Source of the DNA: JAGPCH01 sp039810605
GTDB taxonomy: Bacteria; Bacteroidota; Ignavibacteria; Tepidaquicellales; Tepidaquicellaceae
Reading direction: 5' to 3'
Assembly (NCBI GenBank): GCA_039810605.1
Contig: JBDHXH010000005.1
Span: 1-64,000, forward strand
DNA length: 64,000 bases
The notes beneath the pieces were generated by a model. The model worked only from the letters and a program-made list of their open reading frames with translations. It did no database searches and was not told the DNA's origin. Position 1 is the first letter of the stretch; every line of letters starts with the position of its first letter. Below, one piece after another: positions 8,567 to 18,000 of the stretch. The position numbers and the translations under genes were made by a program.

Positions 8567-10132
8567 TCAAATCACCTTCTGATAGTTACCTTTATAGTTA
8601 AGATTCACTTCATAGCCAAACGTTTCTTTAAACAAACCCTTGCGCATGTTGGCTCCCCATATTTCAATGGCAGGCTCGCCCTTTGAAGAAATTATTCTAA
8701 TTTCAAATGTCTTGTCTTTGATATTAATATCAAGATCCTCGACCATTGCTTTGTGGCTCCTGTCGAGTGCATCTGCAATTCTTAAAATACCTGCAAGCTT
8801 CCTTACGAGTTCTTTACTTGCAGAGTCAAGTTTGTTGAATCCTTCATGCTTTGTCTTTGGATGCGACTTCCTGTGATAGCGGGCTATATTGGAAATTATT
8901 TCAATCTCCTTGTCATTGAATCCGAGCATCTCGGAATTTCTGATCAGATAATATGAGTGTTTGTGATGATCAGTATGTGATATATAATATCCGATATCAT
9001 GCAGTAGAGAAGCTGCTTCGAGATACTCTCGATCGTTGTCGCTTAGTTCGAACTTTAGCTTAATGAAATCGAAAATTTTATTGGAAAGTTTGAGCACCTG
9101 AAACGCATGCTCTCTGTCATAATTTGTTCTCTCACCAAGATGAATAACGCTTCTGTATCTGACATCTTTCAGGTGACCGAGGTCGGTACCGCCACTGCGA
9201 AGCTGCATGTAGTTCATGATAATTCCCTCTCTCAAAGCATAGGTTGAGAGAGTCATTTTCTCGAGTTCAAGCTCTTCGAATATTTGTTCGAGTATTATTG
9301 CTCCGGCCGTGATAATGTCTGCTCTTTTGGGGTCAAGCCCCGGAATTTTCAATCTTTCCTCATTTGTCTCTGCCTTGTAAATTTTGTTAACGGCGCTTTG
9401 AAGATTTTTTTTCTTTATAACAAACCCGTTCAGATTCATTTCAAAATTAGAATCCGTACCATTTTCAAAACTGATTATTGATCCTATATTATTAATTGTA
9501 CCGGATGAACCAACACAGAGATCATATCCTGAATTTTTGATCATCTCCGTTGTTTGGTTCATGGCATTCTTAACAAAGAGTTTTGCTTCCTTAATGTTTC
9601 CCTTGTCGGACTTCTTATCAAGATCAAATTTATGAGTGAGCCTCACTGAACCAATTTTCAGGCTGACGGCAGTTTTTACTTCTCCTGATTGTCCTATGAG
9701 GAATTCAGTACTTCCGCCTCCGATATCAATCAGGAGAATTTTTTTGTCGAAGACATCGAGGGATTGCAATATGCCGAGATATATAAGCCGTGCTTCTTCA
9801 TAACCCGACACTATGTTAATTTCAATTCCTGTTTCATTTTTTACGCGGTTAAGGAAATCAAGTCTGTTCAGTGCTTCCCGTGTCGCGCTGGTTGCCACTG
9901 CAATAACATCGGCTTGATAAGAATCACATATCATTTTAAAACGCTTAAGAGTTTCAACTCCTCTGTCAATCGCATCGGGTGAAATATACTTCATGTCATT
10001 AGAGCTGCTGCCGAGCCGCACAACTTCCTTTGAACGTGTAAGAATGGTGAAACGCTTCTTGTCATCTGTCTTTGCTATGACAAGATGAAACGAATTCGTT
10101 CCTATGTCAATCGCTGCTAATATGTTATTCAT
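8567..10132 (-). CDS. Ppx/GppA exopolyphosphatase with C-terminal HD domain
   Basis: This 521-residue cytoplasmic enzyme has two parts. The N-terminal ~310 residues are the ASKHA-fold Ppx/GppA domain with phosphate-loop motifs AAIDIGTNSFHLVIA (about 6-20) and LLIDIGGGSTEFLIG (about 139-153). The C-terminal part is an HD-type helical domain with LHDIGYYISHTDHH. Ppx hydrolyses inorganic polyphosphate; GppA converts pppGpp to ppGpp. The two cannot be told apart from these motifs. It is the last gene of a minus-strand cluster, 24 bp after the GT9 gene, and is probably co-transcribed. Length fits the two-domain E. coli PPX type. Confidence 0.9.
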   Translation of the reverse strand: MNNILAAIDIGTNSFHLVIAKTDDKKRFTILTRSKEVVRLGSSSNDMKYISPDAIDRGVETLKRFKMICDSYQADVIAVATSATREALNRLDFLNRVKNETGIEINIVSGYEEARLIYLGILQSLDVFDKKILLIDIGGGSTEFLIGQSGEVKTAVSLKIGSVRLTHKFDLDKKSDKGNIKEAKLFVKNAMNQTTEMIKNSGYDLCVGSSGTINNIGSIISFENGTDSNFEMNLNGFVIKKKNLQSAVNKIYKAETNEERLKIPGLDPKRADIITAGAIILEQIFEELELEKMTLSTYALREGIIMNYMQLRSGGTDLGHLKDVRYRSVIHLGERTNYDREHAFQVLKLSNKIFDFIKLKFELSDNDREYLEAASLLHDIGYYISHTDHHKHSYYLIRNSEMLGFNDKEIEIISNIARYHRKSHPKTKHEGFNKLDSASKELVRKLAGILRIADALDRSHKAMVEDLDINIKDKTFEIRIISSKGEPAIEIWGANMRKGLFKETFGYEVNLNYKGNYQKVI

Positions 10133-10156
10133 TTACAGAAAAAGATTTCGGATTTA

Positions 10157-11269
10157 TTAATTGTTGACTTTAAGCTTCTCTGTCCGGGAGATTAACATCG
10201 AAGACGAGGTTTCAAAAACACTGTCAACCGAAATGTCATTGATATCACTTGTTGGTGACTGAATGAAAATTTTATTTTCACCTTCCGGCGCCCATTCGTA
10301 TCCGTGCGTGGGACCAAACAATGATATCACATTTGCATTCACCCCGCCTGCCACATGCATCGTCCCCGTATCGTTAGTAATATACAAGTCAGTCAACTTT
10401 ATCACGGCTCCAACTTTTCTGATTGGAGTATTTTCAAGAACAACTGTTTCTATTCCCGTTTGATCAAGCTTGTCTGCTATGTACTTCGTAATATCGGTAT
10501 CAATGCTTCCTGATGTTATTAAAACGTGACAATTAAATTTTATGTGAAGTCTTTTTACCAATTCGACGAACTTGTCTTTGTTCCATCGGTTTGCTGCTTT
10601 TCCTGCTCCCGGATGAATTGATACCAATGGTCTCTCATTCTCCGCAAAATGTCTTTCAATGAATTCATTTGCAAACCTCTGTTCTTCTTCGCTGATATGT
10701 ATCCTAACATTGCTCCTTTCCAACTTCGTCAACGAACAACCTATCTGATTTCCAACCTCAAGATTTCTGTCAACCTGATGAAGTTTCCTGGCATCCCAGT
10801 TAAAGTCCGATTTCACATTAAGGAGATATTCAACGTTATTTTCTTTGTCGTCAATTCTTCTCACGCCAACTCTCACCTTAGCCCCTGAAAAAAAATTTAT
10901 CAGATGTGACGTTCTGGAAATTGAGACAGTCGAGGGAACTATGCCAATCTGATATTCATGATTCTTCAACTCTCTGTAAAATTCAATAAGGTTTTTCAAT
11001 GGTGTCTTTCTGTATGTAATAACCTTGTCAATATATGGATTGATGTCGCTATACAATATCTCATAATTAATAGGAGAGGCGACGAGTGTTATGTGTGCAG
11101 ATGGGAATTTTTTCCTTACCGCTGCAAACAGAGGTACGGAGCAGAGCATATCTCCAAGCTGATTATGCTGCCGGACTATGAGTATGTTCCTGACATTGAC
11201 GGGATCCAGGTTACGGAGATCGGCATCCCCGTTGTCTTTGCTGAAAATACCGGAAACAAATCTTAGCAT
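10157..11269 (-). CDS. Glycosyltransferase family 9 (heptosyltransferase-like)
   Basis: This 370-residue protein is a GT-B glycosyltransferase of family 9, the ADP-heptose:LPS heptosyltransferase group. Typical stretches are ILIVRQHNQLGDMLCSVPLF near the N-terminus (residues about 29-48), VSIHPGAGKAANRW in the middle and ITNDTGTMHVAGGVNANVIS followed by LFGPTHGYEW near the C-terminus. Family members transfer heptose to the inner core of lipopolysaccharide on the cytoplasmic face of the inner membrane. Acceptor and donor are not readable here. It lies 8 bp after the 59-residue membrane protein gene and 24 bp before ppx. It may serve LPS-core or surface-glycan assembly. Confidence 0.88.
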   Translation of the reverse strand: MLRFVSGIFSKDNGDADLRNLDPVNVRNILIVRQHNQLGDMLCSVPLFAAVRKKFPSAHITLVASPINYEILYSDINPYIDKVITYRKTPLKNLIEFYRELKNHEYQIGIVPSTVSISRTSHLINFFSGAKVRVGVRRIDDKENNVEYLLNVKSDFNWDARKLHQVDRNLEVGNQIGCSLTKLERSNVRIHISEEEQRFANEFIERHFAENERPLVSIHPGAGKAANRWNKDKFVELVKRLHIKFNCHVLITSGSIDTDITKYIADKLDQTGIETVVLENTPIRKVGAVIKLTDLYITNDTGTMHVAGGVNANVISLFGPTHGYEWAPEGENKIFIQSPTSDINDISVDSVFETSSSMLISRTEKLKVNN

Positions 11270-11277
11270 TCTCGAAC

Positions 11278-11457
11278 CTATTTTATTTCTTCGAACTTGG
11301 CATCAATGACCTTGCCACTGTCCTTATTTTCATTTTCCTTTATTTCGGATTTCTGACCCGGCAAGTTTGAATTTGCCGATCGGAACCTTCGCAGGACGTT
11401 TCTTAGAAACAGATAAGCAATAAATGCGATAAGGAGTATTAAAACAAATTTGGACAT
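11278..11457 (-). CDS. Small single-pass membrane protein, 59 residues
   Basis: This short gene fits precisely between the deoxynucleoside kinase stop and the GT9 start (gaps of 4 and 8 bp) on the same strand. Translation from ATG at 11457 gives a hydrophobic helix FVLILLIAFIAYLFL (residues 4-18). A basic stretch RNVLRRFR follows, then a charged tail ending DAKFEEIK. The arrangement predicts an N-out/C-in inner-membrane peptide. The tail resembles the short DUF4834-like proteins of Bacteroidota that end in a conserved acidic VxDAxFEEIK-type motif; I am not certain of that family. The tight spacing and the clear topology support it as real. Confidence 0.7.
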   Translation of the reverse strand: MSKFVLILLIAFIAYLFLRNVLRRFRSANSNLPGQKSEIKENENKDSGKVIDAKFEEIK

Positions 11458-11461
11458 GATT

Positions 11462-12124
11462 TTATTTTGCAGCTTTTATTTGAGCCGGATTGTAATATTC
11501 AATGGATGAATGTTCCGGCTTGAGTATCTCCGATATGAGATTTTCAAAATCAGATTCGTTGTTGACAAAATCAATATCTGATGAATTTACGATAAGAACT
11601 TTTGTCGCCTTAAATCTGAAGAAAAAATAATTATAAGCTTCATTCAGATCTTTAATGTAATCCTCTTTCATCTCTCTTTCAATTTCCCTGTCCCTGTGCC
11701 TTATATTGCGCATCAGCCTTTCGACTGATGACTGAAGATAAATGATGATATCGGGAATGACTATGGTCCTCTCAATCAGAGAAGCGATTTTCTCATATAA
11801 CTTAAGCTCATCATCCTGAAGATTCAGATAAGCAAAGATCTTATCTTTCTCAAAAATATAATCGGCGACATAGTATTCATGAAATAAGTCAATCTGCTTG
11901 ATCTCCTGCAGCTGTTTATATCTGCTCAAAAGGAAATACATTTGAGTATGGAATGCATAAGACACGGGATCTTTATAAAACTTGTCAAGGAATGGATTAT
12001 CGTCAAACTTTTCCAGTATCAGTTTCGCATTCAGTCTCTCGGAAAGTTTATTCGCAAGCGAAGTCTTTCCCGTACCTATTACACCCTCAATGGCGATGTA
12101 TTTAATTTTCTTATCTTCGGACAA
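11462..12124 (-). CDS. Deoxynucleoside kinase
   Basis: This 220-residue P-loop kinase belongs to the dCK/dGK family, which phosphorylates deoxynucleosides for nucleotide salvage. The P-loop is IEGVIGTGKTSLANKL (about residues 12-27). The substrate-site segment YAFHTQMYFLLSRYKQ (about 56-71), the DYIFEKDKIFA loop and the lid-region RNIRHRDREIE are typical. Substrate preference (dA/dG versus dC) cannot be assigned. It lies 8 bp from folK in the same direction. The folB-folK-deoxynucleoside kinase order is a familiar arrangement in Bacteroidota and relatives. Confidence 0.88.
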   Translation of the reverse strand: MSEDKKIKYIAIEGVIGTGKTSLANKLSERLNAKLILEKFDDNPFLDKFYKDPVSYAFHTQMYFLLSRYKQLQEIKQIDLFHEYYVADYIFEKDKIFAYLNLQDDELKLYEKIASLIERTIVIPDIIIYLQSSVERLMRNIRHRDREIEREMKEDYIKDLNEAYNYFFFRFKATKVLIVNSSDIDFVNNESDFENLISEILKPEHSSIEYYNPAQIKAAK

Positions 12125-12132
12125 AAATTATT

Positions 12133-12639
12133 TTATTCTTTTGAGGTTTTGGAAAATTCTAATTTTGAAACTTTCAGATTATCCTTTGTTTCTGAAAGTA
12201 GTTCTCTTATTGTTTTTTTTAACACGGGATGCATGAACTCGGGAGAAATTTCACTCATCGGAATAAGTACAAATTTTCTGTTTTCGATTTCCGGGTGAGG
12301 AACATTCAACTTTTCGTTTGTGTAAACATCATTCTTGTAAAACAACAAATCAATGTCTATTTCTCTGTCTGACCATTTGTCGGAAATAGTTCTGCCGGCT
12401 TTGACTTCAATTGCCTTCAGTGACTTAAGAAGTTCTGCCGCTTCCAGATTTGTTTCAATCATGACTGCATTGTTGAAATAATTTACGCTGCTTGCCTTGC
12501 CCCATGGTTCGGTCTCATACATTGAAGACTCCTTAATTATCCTGGTGCTTTCAAGTTCATCCACTAACCTCATCGCTTTTTCTATATTCTCCGGCCTGTT
12601 GCCTTTATTTGATCCGAAACCCAGATAGACTATCGCCAT
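12133..12639 (-). CDS. folK: 2-amino-4-hydroxy-6-hydroxymethyldihydropteridine pyrophosphokinase
   Basis: HPPK transfers pyrophosphate from ATP to 6-hydroxymethyl-7,8-dihydropterin in folate synthesis. The 168-residue protein has the N-terminal IVYLGFGSNKGNRPENI, the central SSMYETEPWG segment and the magnesium-binding signature DREIDIDLLFY. The C-terminal PHPEIENRKFVLIPM region is also typical. Length is standard. The ATG overlaps the last base of folB, so the two are translationally coupled. Together the pair supplies consecutive steps of the pathway (FolB then FolK). Confidence 0.95.
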   Translation of the reverse strand: MAIVYLGFGSNKGNRPENIEKAMRLVDELESTRIIKESSMYETEPWGKASSVNYFNNAVMIETNLEAAELLKSLKAIEVKAGRTISDKWSDREIDIDLLFYKNDVYTNEKLNVPHPEIENRKFVLIPMSEISPEFMHPVLKKTIRELLSETKDNLKVSKLEFSKTSKE

Positions 12640-12995
12640 CAGTTTCTTTTTGCAGAGTTAATGATTTCAACCGAGTCAATTATTCCGAGCGGCGCATTGA
12701 GTTTCCTTACTTTAACTTCAACTGCATTGACCAGAGGAAAATTCTGAATTATGGCTTCGCAAATCCTTTTGTTAACGGTTTCAATCAGATTAAATTTATG
12801 CTCGCTGAAAATTTTCTGCGTGAGTCTGTAAACCGCAAGATAGTCCACTGTCTTATGAAGGTCATCACTTTCACCGAGTTCTCGTAGATCACAATCCATC
12901 TCTATGTCAATTTGAAACTCATTTCCATATTCCTTTTCATATCCATGTACGCCATGATAGGAATAAAATCTTGCGTTGTTAATTCTTATGATCAT
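12639..12995 (-). CDS. folB: Dihydroneopterin aldolase
   Basis: This 118-residue protein is FolB, which cleaves 7,8-dihydroneopterin to 6-hydroxymethyl-dihydropterin and glycolaldehyde. Signatures are FYSYHGVHGYEKEYGNEF (residues about 11-28), with the glutamate of the pterin site, and VKVRKLNAPLGIIDSVEI near the C-terminus, where the catalytic lysine lies. Size matches the homo-octameric family. It is the first folate gene of the cluster, 9 bp downstream of sucD, and overlaps folK by one base. Confidence 0.94.
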   Translation of the reverse strand: MIIRINNARFYSYHGVHGYEKEYGNEFQIDIEMDCDLRELGESDDLHKTVDYLAVYRLTQKIFSEHKFNLIETVNKRICEAIIQNFPLVNAVEVKVRKLNAPLGIIDSVEIINSAKRN

Positions 12996-13004
12996 AGTGA
13001 TGTG

Positions 13005-14033
13005 CTATCTTCCCGATTTCGATTTCTTTCCCGCACGTTTCTTTTTTGCCAATTTGATTTCCTTCTTAATTTTTAAGACAACTTTCTTCACTTTCTTCTT
13101 GCCTGATTTTGATGAAGATTTATTCTTCTTCATTTTGTCCAGTTCCTTTTTAACTGTTGCACCAATGTCTGCAGGTGAATCTGCAATTATGATTCCGCAC
13201 TTTTTCATCAATTTAATTTTCTCATCCGCTGTTCCTTTTCCTCCTGAAATAATTGCTCCGGCGTGTCCCATTCTTCTTCCCGGAGGGGCAGTTCTCCCGG
13301 CAATAAAACCAATAACCGGCTTGCTGACATTTTTTCTTATATACTCCGCTGCTTCTTCTTCTGCGGAGCCGCCGATTTCTCCAATCATTACTATGGCTTT
13401 CGTTGATTTGTCTTCATTGAACAATTTAACAGCGTCAATAAACCTCGTTCCGATAACAGGGTCGCCTCCGATACCAATGCATGTTGATTGGCCGATTCCG
13501 AGATTCGAAAGCTGCCAGACTGCTTCATAAGTCAGTGTCCCGCTTCTTGAGATCACACCTACATTTCCTTGCTTGTGTATGAATCCCGGCATTATGCCAA
13601 TCTTGCATTCGTCCGGGGTTATTATTCCCGGACAGTTCGGTCCTATAAACCTCACAGAATGACTTTCGGTATTTTTATTTTTCACAAACTCATAGACTTT
13701 AACCATGTCCCGCGTAGGAATTCCTTCGGTGATGCAGACAATGACGTTTATACCTGCATCGGCGGCTTCCATTATTGCATCGGCTGCAAATGGAGCAGGA
13801 ACAAATATTACCGAAGCAACAGCTCCTGTCTTATCAACTGCTTCTTTTACGGAATTAAATATAGGCACGCGTTTTCCGTTTGGTGAAGTATAATAACTGC
13901 CTCCTTTTCCCGGAGTTACTCCGCCCGCTATCTTCGTTCCGTAATCAATCATCTGGTTAGTATGGAAGGAACCTTCGGAACCGGTTATACCCTGCACGAT
14001 AACTTTCGTATCTTTGTTAACTAATACACTCAT
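13005..14033 (-). CDS. sucD: Succinyl-CoA ligase, alpha subunit, with a basic C-terminal tail
   Basis: SucD forms the CoA-binding and phosphohistidine subunit of succinyl-CoA synthetase (TCA cycle). The CoA-binding domain starts with VIVQGITGSEGSFHTNQMI. The phosphorylated histidine is H257 in GRRMGHAGAIISGG, and the GPNCPGIITP motif is intact. The family normally ends near residue 290. Here an extra tail of about 45 residues follows (roughly 297-342), in which about half the residues are Lys or Arg. No sucC is in the window, so the beta subunit must be encoded elsewhere. It sits 49 bp downstream of a lipoprotein gene and 9 bp upstream of folB. Confidence 0.93.
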   Translation of the reverse strand: MSVLVNKDTKVIVQGITGSEGSFHTNQMIDYGTKIAGGVTPGKGGSYYTSPNGKRVPIFNSVKEAVDKTGAVASVIFVPAPFAADAIMEAADAGINVIVCITEGIPTRDMVKVYEFVKNKNTESHSVRFIGPNCPGIITPDECKIGIMPGFIHKQGNVGVISRSGTLTYEAVWQLSNLGIGQSTCIGIGGDPVIGTRFIDAVKLFNEDKSTKAIVMIGEIGGSAEEEAAEYIRKNVSKPVIGFIAGRTAPPGRRMGHAGAIISGGKGTADEKIKLMKKCGIIIADSPADIGATVKKELDKMKKNKSSSKSGKKKVKKVVLKIKKEIKLAKKKRAGKKSKSGR

Positions 14034-14082
14034 TGCTTCAAATTAAATTATAAATTAAGAAAAAAAGAGTTTCGGATTTCAA

Positions 14083-14739
14083 TTATTTTTTCACGACTAC
14101 ATTATTCTGAATCTTCCATTTCCCTTTACTGTCAACGATAAGATTATATTTCACTACCATATCCATATCAACTGTTTTCCCATTCACAAGATCGGATTTT
14201 TTCAGGCGAACTTGTACCGTAGCAGCACCATCTTTTTGCGAGATTACCTTTGGTTCTTCCAGCACGACTATCTTTTTCGTATTCTTATAATTGGTTTTAA
14301 ATCTGTTTAAGTTTGATGTCTGCCATTGATCGCTGGCCTTTTTCATGTTCTGTTCAAAGTTACCTCCTTCGGTTGTGCCTCTTTGAAGAAATTCTATATA
14401 ATCTGAAATTGCTGTCTTGGGATTGTCGAGCCTTTTGTTTAGTTCTTTCTCTTTCTTAACAAACTGTTTCTTTTCGGAAGTCTTGGCGCTTGATTTTAGA
14501 GAATCAACTTTAGTAGTATCGGTAGCAGAGTGAAGTGAGTCGTTTAAATGAGCTGAATCGCCTTGCTGATTTTTTAGCATTTCAAATTCTTCTTTCGCAA
14601 GTCTTTCCTTCTCTTTATTAACTGTAGAATCCTGTCCGGGAGGGACAAAAGTCTGTGGTTCTTCTCTTTGTCTGCAGGAAAAAAAAACAGTTATCAACAT
14701 CACAACCAGCGCAACATTAAAACATTTCCCTGATATCAT
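14083..14739 (-). CDS. Lipoprotein of unknown function
   Basis: This 218-residue protein has a lipoprotein signal: hydrophobic residues 8-20 followed by the lipobox VFFSC, with C22 as the acylated residue. Next comes a charged, low-complexity linker (about 25-95) with many Glu, Lys and Ser. The C-terminal ~110 residues form a compact domain with YIEFLQRGTTEGGNFEQNM and a run of predicted strands ending in KYNLIVDSKGKWKIQNNVVV. The strand-rich end resembles domains that fold like NTF2/DUF4878, but I cannot assign it firmly. It is the first gene of the minus-strand sucD-folBK cluster. Confidence 0.65.
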   Translation of the reverse strand: MISGKCFNVALVVMLITVFFSCRQREEPQTFVPPGQDSTVNKEKERLAKEEFEMLKNQQGDSAHLNDSLHSATDTTKVDSLKSSAKTSEKKQFVKKEKELNKRLDNPKTAISDYIEFLQRGTTEGGNFEQNMKKASDQWQTSNLNRFKTNYKNTKKIVVLEEPKVISQKDGAATVQVRLKKSDLVNGKTVDMDMVVKYNLIVDSKGKWKIQNNVVVKK

Positions 14740-15092
14740 TCGGATGTATTATTATTTTATTAATTCAAAATAATTTTTTAGGGAGTGAGATTCAATTTAG
14801 AAGCGATGCCAATTTTCTGAAATTTGTTAAAGTGAGGAATGATCGAAGTCAAAAAATATTTTCCAAACGAAACCTGCCGGAGGCAGCAACACACGGTACT
14901 GCCTCCGCCGGTTCATACGGAACCAATTTACAGGTTTTGGTTCTTCATTGTAATTTTATTCTTGCATGTTTCAGTGACGAAGTTCGGTCTAACACTCAAC
15001 GCACTCAAGTTCATTTTAACATAGTAACACCGCAAATGATTGTCCGCTAAGGTCACCCTTCAATCATCCGCGGGTTACTATGATTTAGTTGC
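14740..15092. other. Intergenic region with a GC-rich hairpin, no gene seen
   Basis: About 350 bp separate the lipoprotein start from the stop of the FG-GAP gene. I see no credible reading frame. The only structure is an imperfect inverted repeat at 14877-14911 (CCGGAGGCAG against CTGCCTCCGCCGG). It has no T-tract, so it is not a standard terminator. The promoter for the lipoprotein-sucD-folBK cluster should lie near 14745-14800. Confidence 0.6.
14877..14911. repeat. GC-rich imperfect palindrome
   Basis: Arms CCGGAGGCAG and CTGCCTCCGCCGG (ten paired bases with one extra base) flank a 12-base loop. It stands out in an A+T-rich intergenic region and has no poly-T. A simpler related hairpin (CTGCC/GGCAG) lies in the rplA-rplJ gap near 49941. 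It could be a REP-type element. Confidence 0.5.
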
Positions 15093-18000
15093 TCAAGGAG
15101 TTATTGCATTTACAAAGTCGTTCGAGTTATTGTATGTAATCGTCAAATCGGACAGATCAACAAAATCATCTCCCGTTAGATCGGAAACAACATATCCTGA
15201 TGCGAAACTGTTGGCATCATTGAAGACGATTCCAATATCAGACAGGTCAATCGTCTTGTCCTGATTTACATCTCCGCTAAACAATGCATACGCAAGCGGG
15301 CTGTTGTCAACTGTCGCCATGTTGTTTCCATAAGCATTCGGCAGATAAGTCGAGAAATTATAGTTCATTGATGAGCTCGTAAATTTTACACCGCCGGAAC
15401 TCCACGTCTCTATGGAACTTCTGTGTTTGATCTGATAATAATATTTTACGTTGTTTGTTGCTCTTGGAAAGTAGTAAGTTGCCATCCCATTTGAACCCGC
15501 ATATTGTTTTGAAGTGTCAAGAGCTTCATAGGGTGACTGAACATTTCGCAATATGATTTTTATTGAATCTCCTGTCATGGTGTTTGTCGCAGAATTGTAT
15601 CTTCCCTGAAGCAATATGCTTGAATTCAATTCCATTGTAGGAGGAAGAGTAACCTGCGCTTTAATGCAGCCAAACGGAAGCGGAACAAAGTTGGTATAAT
15701 ATTTCCATGTTCCGAATTTCTGAAATGGATTTGATGCAAGGTCATATTGGACTCTTGCTCTCCATTTATATTCTTTGTAATTCAGCAATCCCGATGCATC
15801 GTGATTGAGTTGTGTTCCGGCAGTTCCAAGATTAACAAATGAACCTGCGCCGGAAAATTGCGTGCTGTTTGTAATTGGACTACCGCTGAATCCAATTCCG
15901 TTTTCTTTGAATTCATAAACCATCTTTCCGAACGTTCTTCCGAACGGACTTCTTCCGAAGATATTAAATCTCACCTGTCCGTTTGATCCGGACACTCCGC
16001 TTGAATAAATTATGTTTGACGATCCGGGTTTATATTGCTGAACTGTTGCGCGCTTGCTTGTATTTCCATTGCCATAAAAAACAAATGCAGCACCTTCGGC
16101 AAACTGTACGTTAGTATAATATCTTGCACCGGCTATTATGTCTGAATATCCATCACCGTTAACATCACCTGCTGAAGATACTCTGTAACCTAACTGTGCA
16201 TTTTCGAGATTGCTTTGATAAATCCAGGCAGCACCTGACAGACCGGCAGGTGAACCGTTCGCCACAAGTATCCTTCCCTCTTGATACTGTCCGGATGTAT
16301 ATGAATATTCACCATAAATTAAATCGCTGTATCCGTCACCATTGACATCGCCTGCGCCGGAAGAGAACGCATAGGAAACAGGAATTGTCTGGCTCGGTGA
16401 TCCGGGAAGTCCTGATGAAGAACCGTTAAATAATGATAGTGTATTGGTGCCGGTTGAATAAATTGAAATATCACTGTAGCTGTCGCCGTTGACATCTCCA
16501 ACCAGATTCAGATATTGACCGAACTGTTCATTTACAGCGCTGCCCGTCTTTGTCCATGCTGCGTTAGTATCGAGTCCGTTTGCCGAACCATAATAGACAT
16601 AGCACTTTCCTGCATTGCGAACACCCGTATCAAAATTTCTTGCGCCAATCAGAATGTCGCTGTAACCATCTCCGTTTACATCACCGGCCGTCGAAACAAA
16701 CTGTCCGAATTCAGCAGTGTCCTGCGTGCCGTTGACATAGGTATAATTAAATTTGTTCATACCGGATGGCGAACCATAATAAACATAAGCTCGTCCCTTG
16801 AAGAAATACGGATACTGATTATACTCGTAATAATAAGGAACACCGACTAACACATCGCTGAAGCCATCTCCGTTGACATCACCCGCAGTGCTTACACTAA
16901 AGCCGTAAAGCATATTGTTTTGCACAACAGGTGGCGCTAAAACTATTTGAGGAGTCATTGATAATCCCAATGCAGATCCGAGATAAATTGAAACATTATT
17001 TGAAATTGATGCAACTATAACATCAGCATAACCATCTCCATTGACATCACCTGCTGTTCCAACAGTATTTCCGAAATATCCCGTTGTAACATTTCCTTCT
17101 GCAGACCATGCGGGAGTTGATGACAATCCGTTTGGTGATCCATAATACAGGTAGGCAATTCCTTCATTACTTTGTCCGTTGGAATAATATGGCGCGCTTA
17201 TGATCACATCATTGTAACCATCGCCATTCACATCACCTGCTGTTGATACCGAAGAACCCAAGAATGTATTTTGCTGGTTGCTTTCAACAATCCAGTTGAC
17301 AGTAGAACCTAATCCATTTGCTCCTCCATAGTAACAATAACTTCTTCCTTCGTTAGATTGACCGTTGCTATAAAAGTAAGCTCCGACCAGCACATCACTG
17401 AAGCCGTCACCATTTACATCACCTGCTGTTGCAACACAATTTCCATAAAGAGAAAAAGTTTGCGCGCTGCTTGCGGTCCATCCTGCTGTTGCATTCAAAC
17501 CTGTTGCTGAACCAAAATAGACAAATGCTTTCCCGTCATCGGTCATCGAGTTATCATAAGTAATTGCACCAATTACTACGTCGGCATATCCGTCGCCATT
17601 TACATCGCCGGCTGTTGCAACTGAATATCCGAAATCCCCGTTGATCTGATTTCCTTCTGCTGCCCAATCCGGAGTTGCAGACGGTCCCCCTGCCGAACCA
17701 TAATAAACATAGGCTCTTCCTTCATCTTTCTGTCCATTGTCTGCAGTTGGCGCGCCGACAATAATGTCACTGTATCCATCACCGTTCACATCGCCTGCTG
17801 TTGCAACTGTCTGCCCGAATAGAGTTGTATCCTGATTTCCTTCTGAAGTCCAGTTAGCTGAAGCTGAAACACCTGATGCCGACCCGAAGTATGCAAATAT
17901 TTTTCCTTCGTTGGTATTGCCATTATCGAATCCCCATGCTCCGACGACTATATCGGAGTAACCGTCGCCGTTCACGTCGCCTGCAGTTGCAACACTGCAT

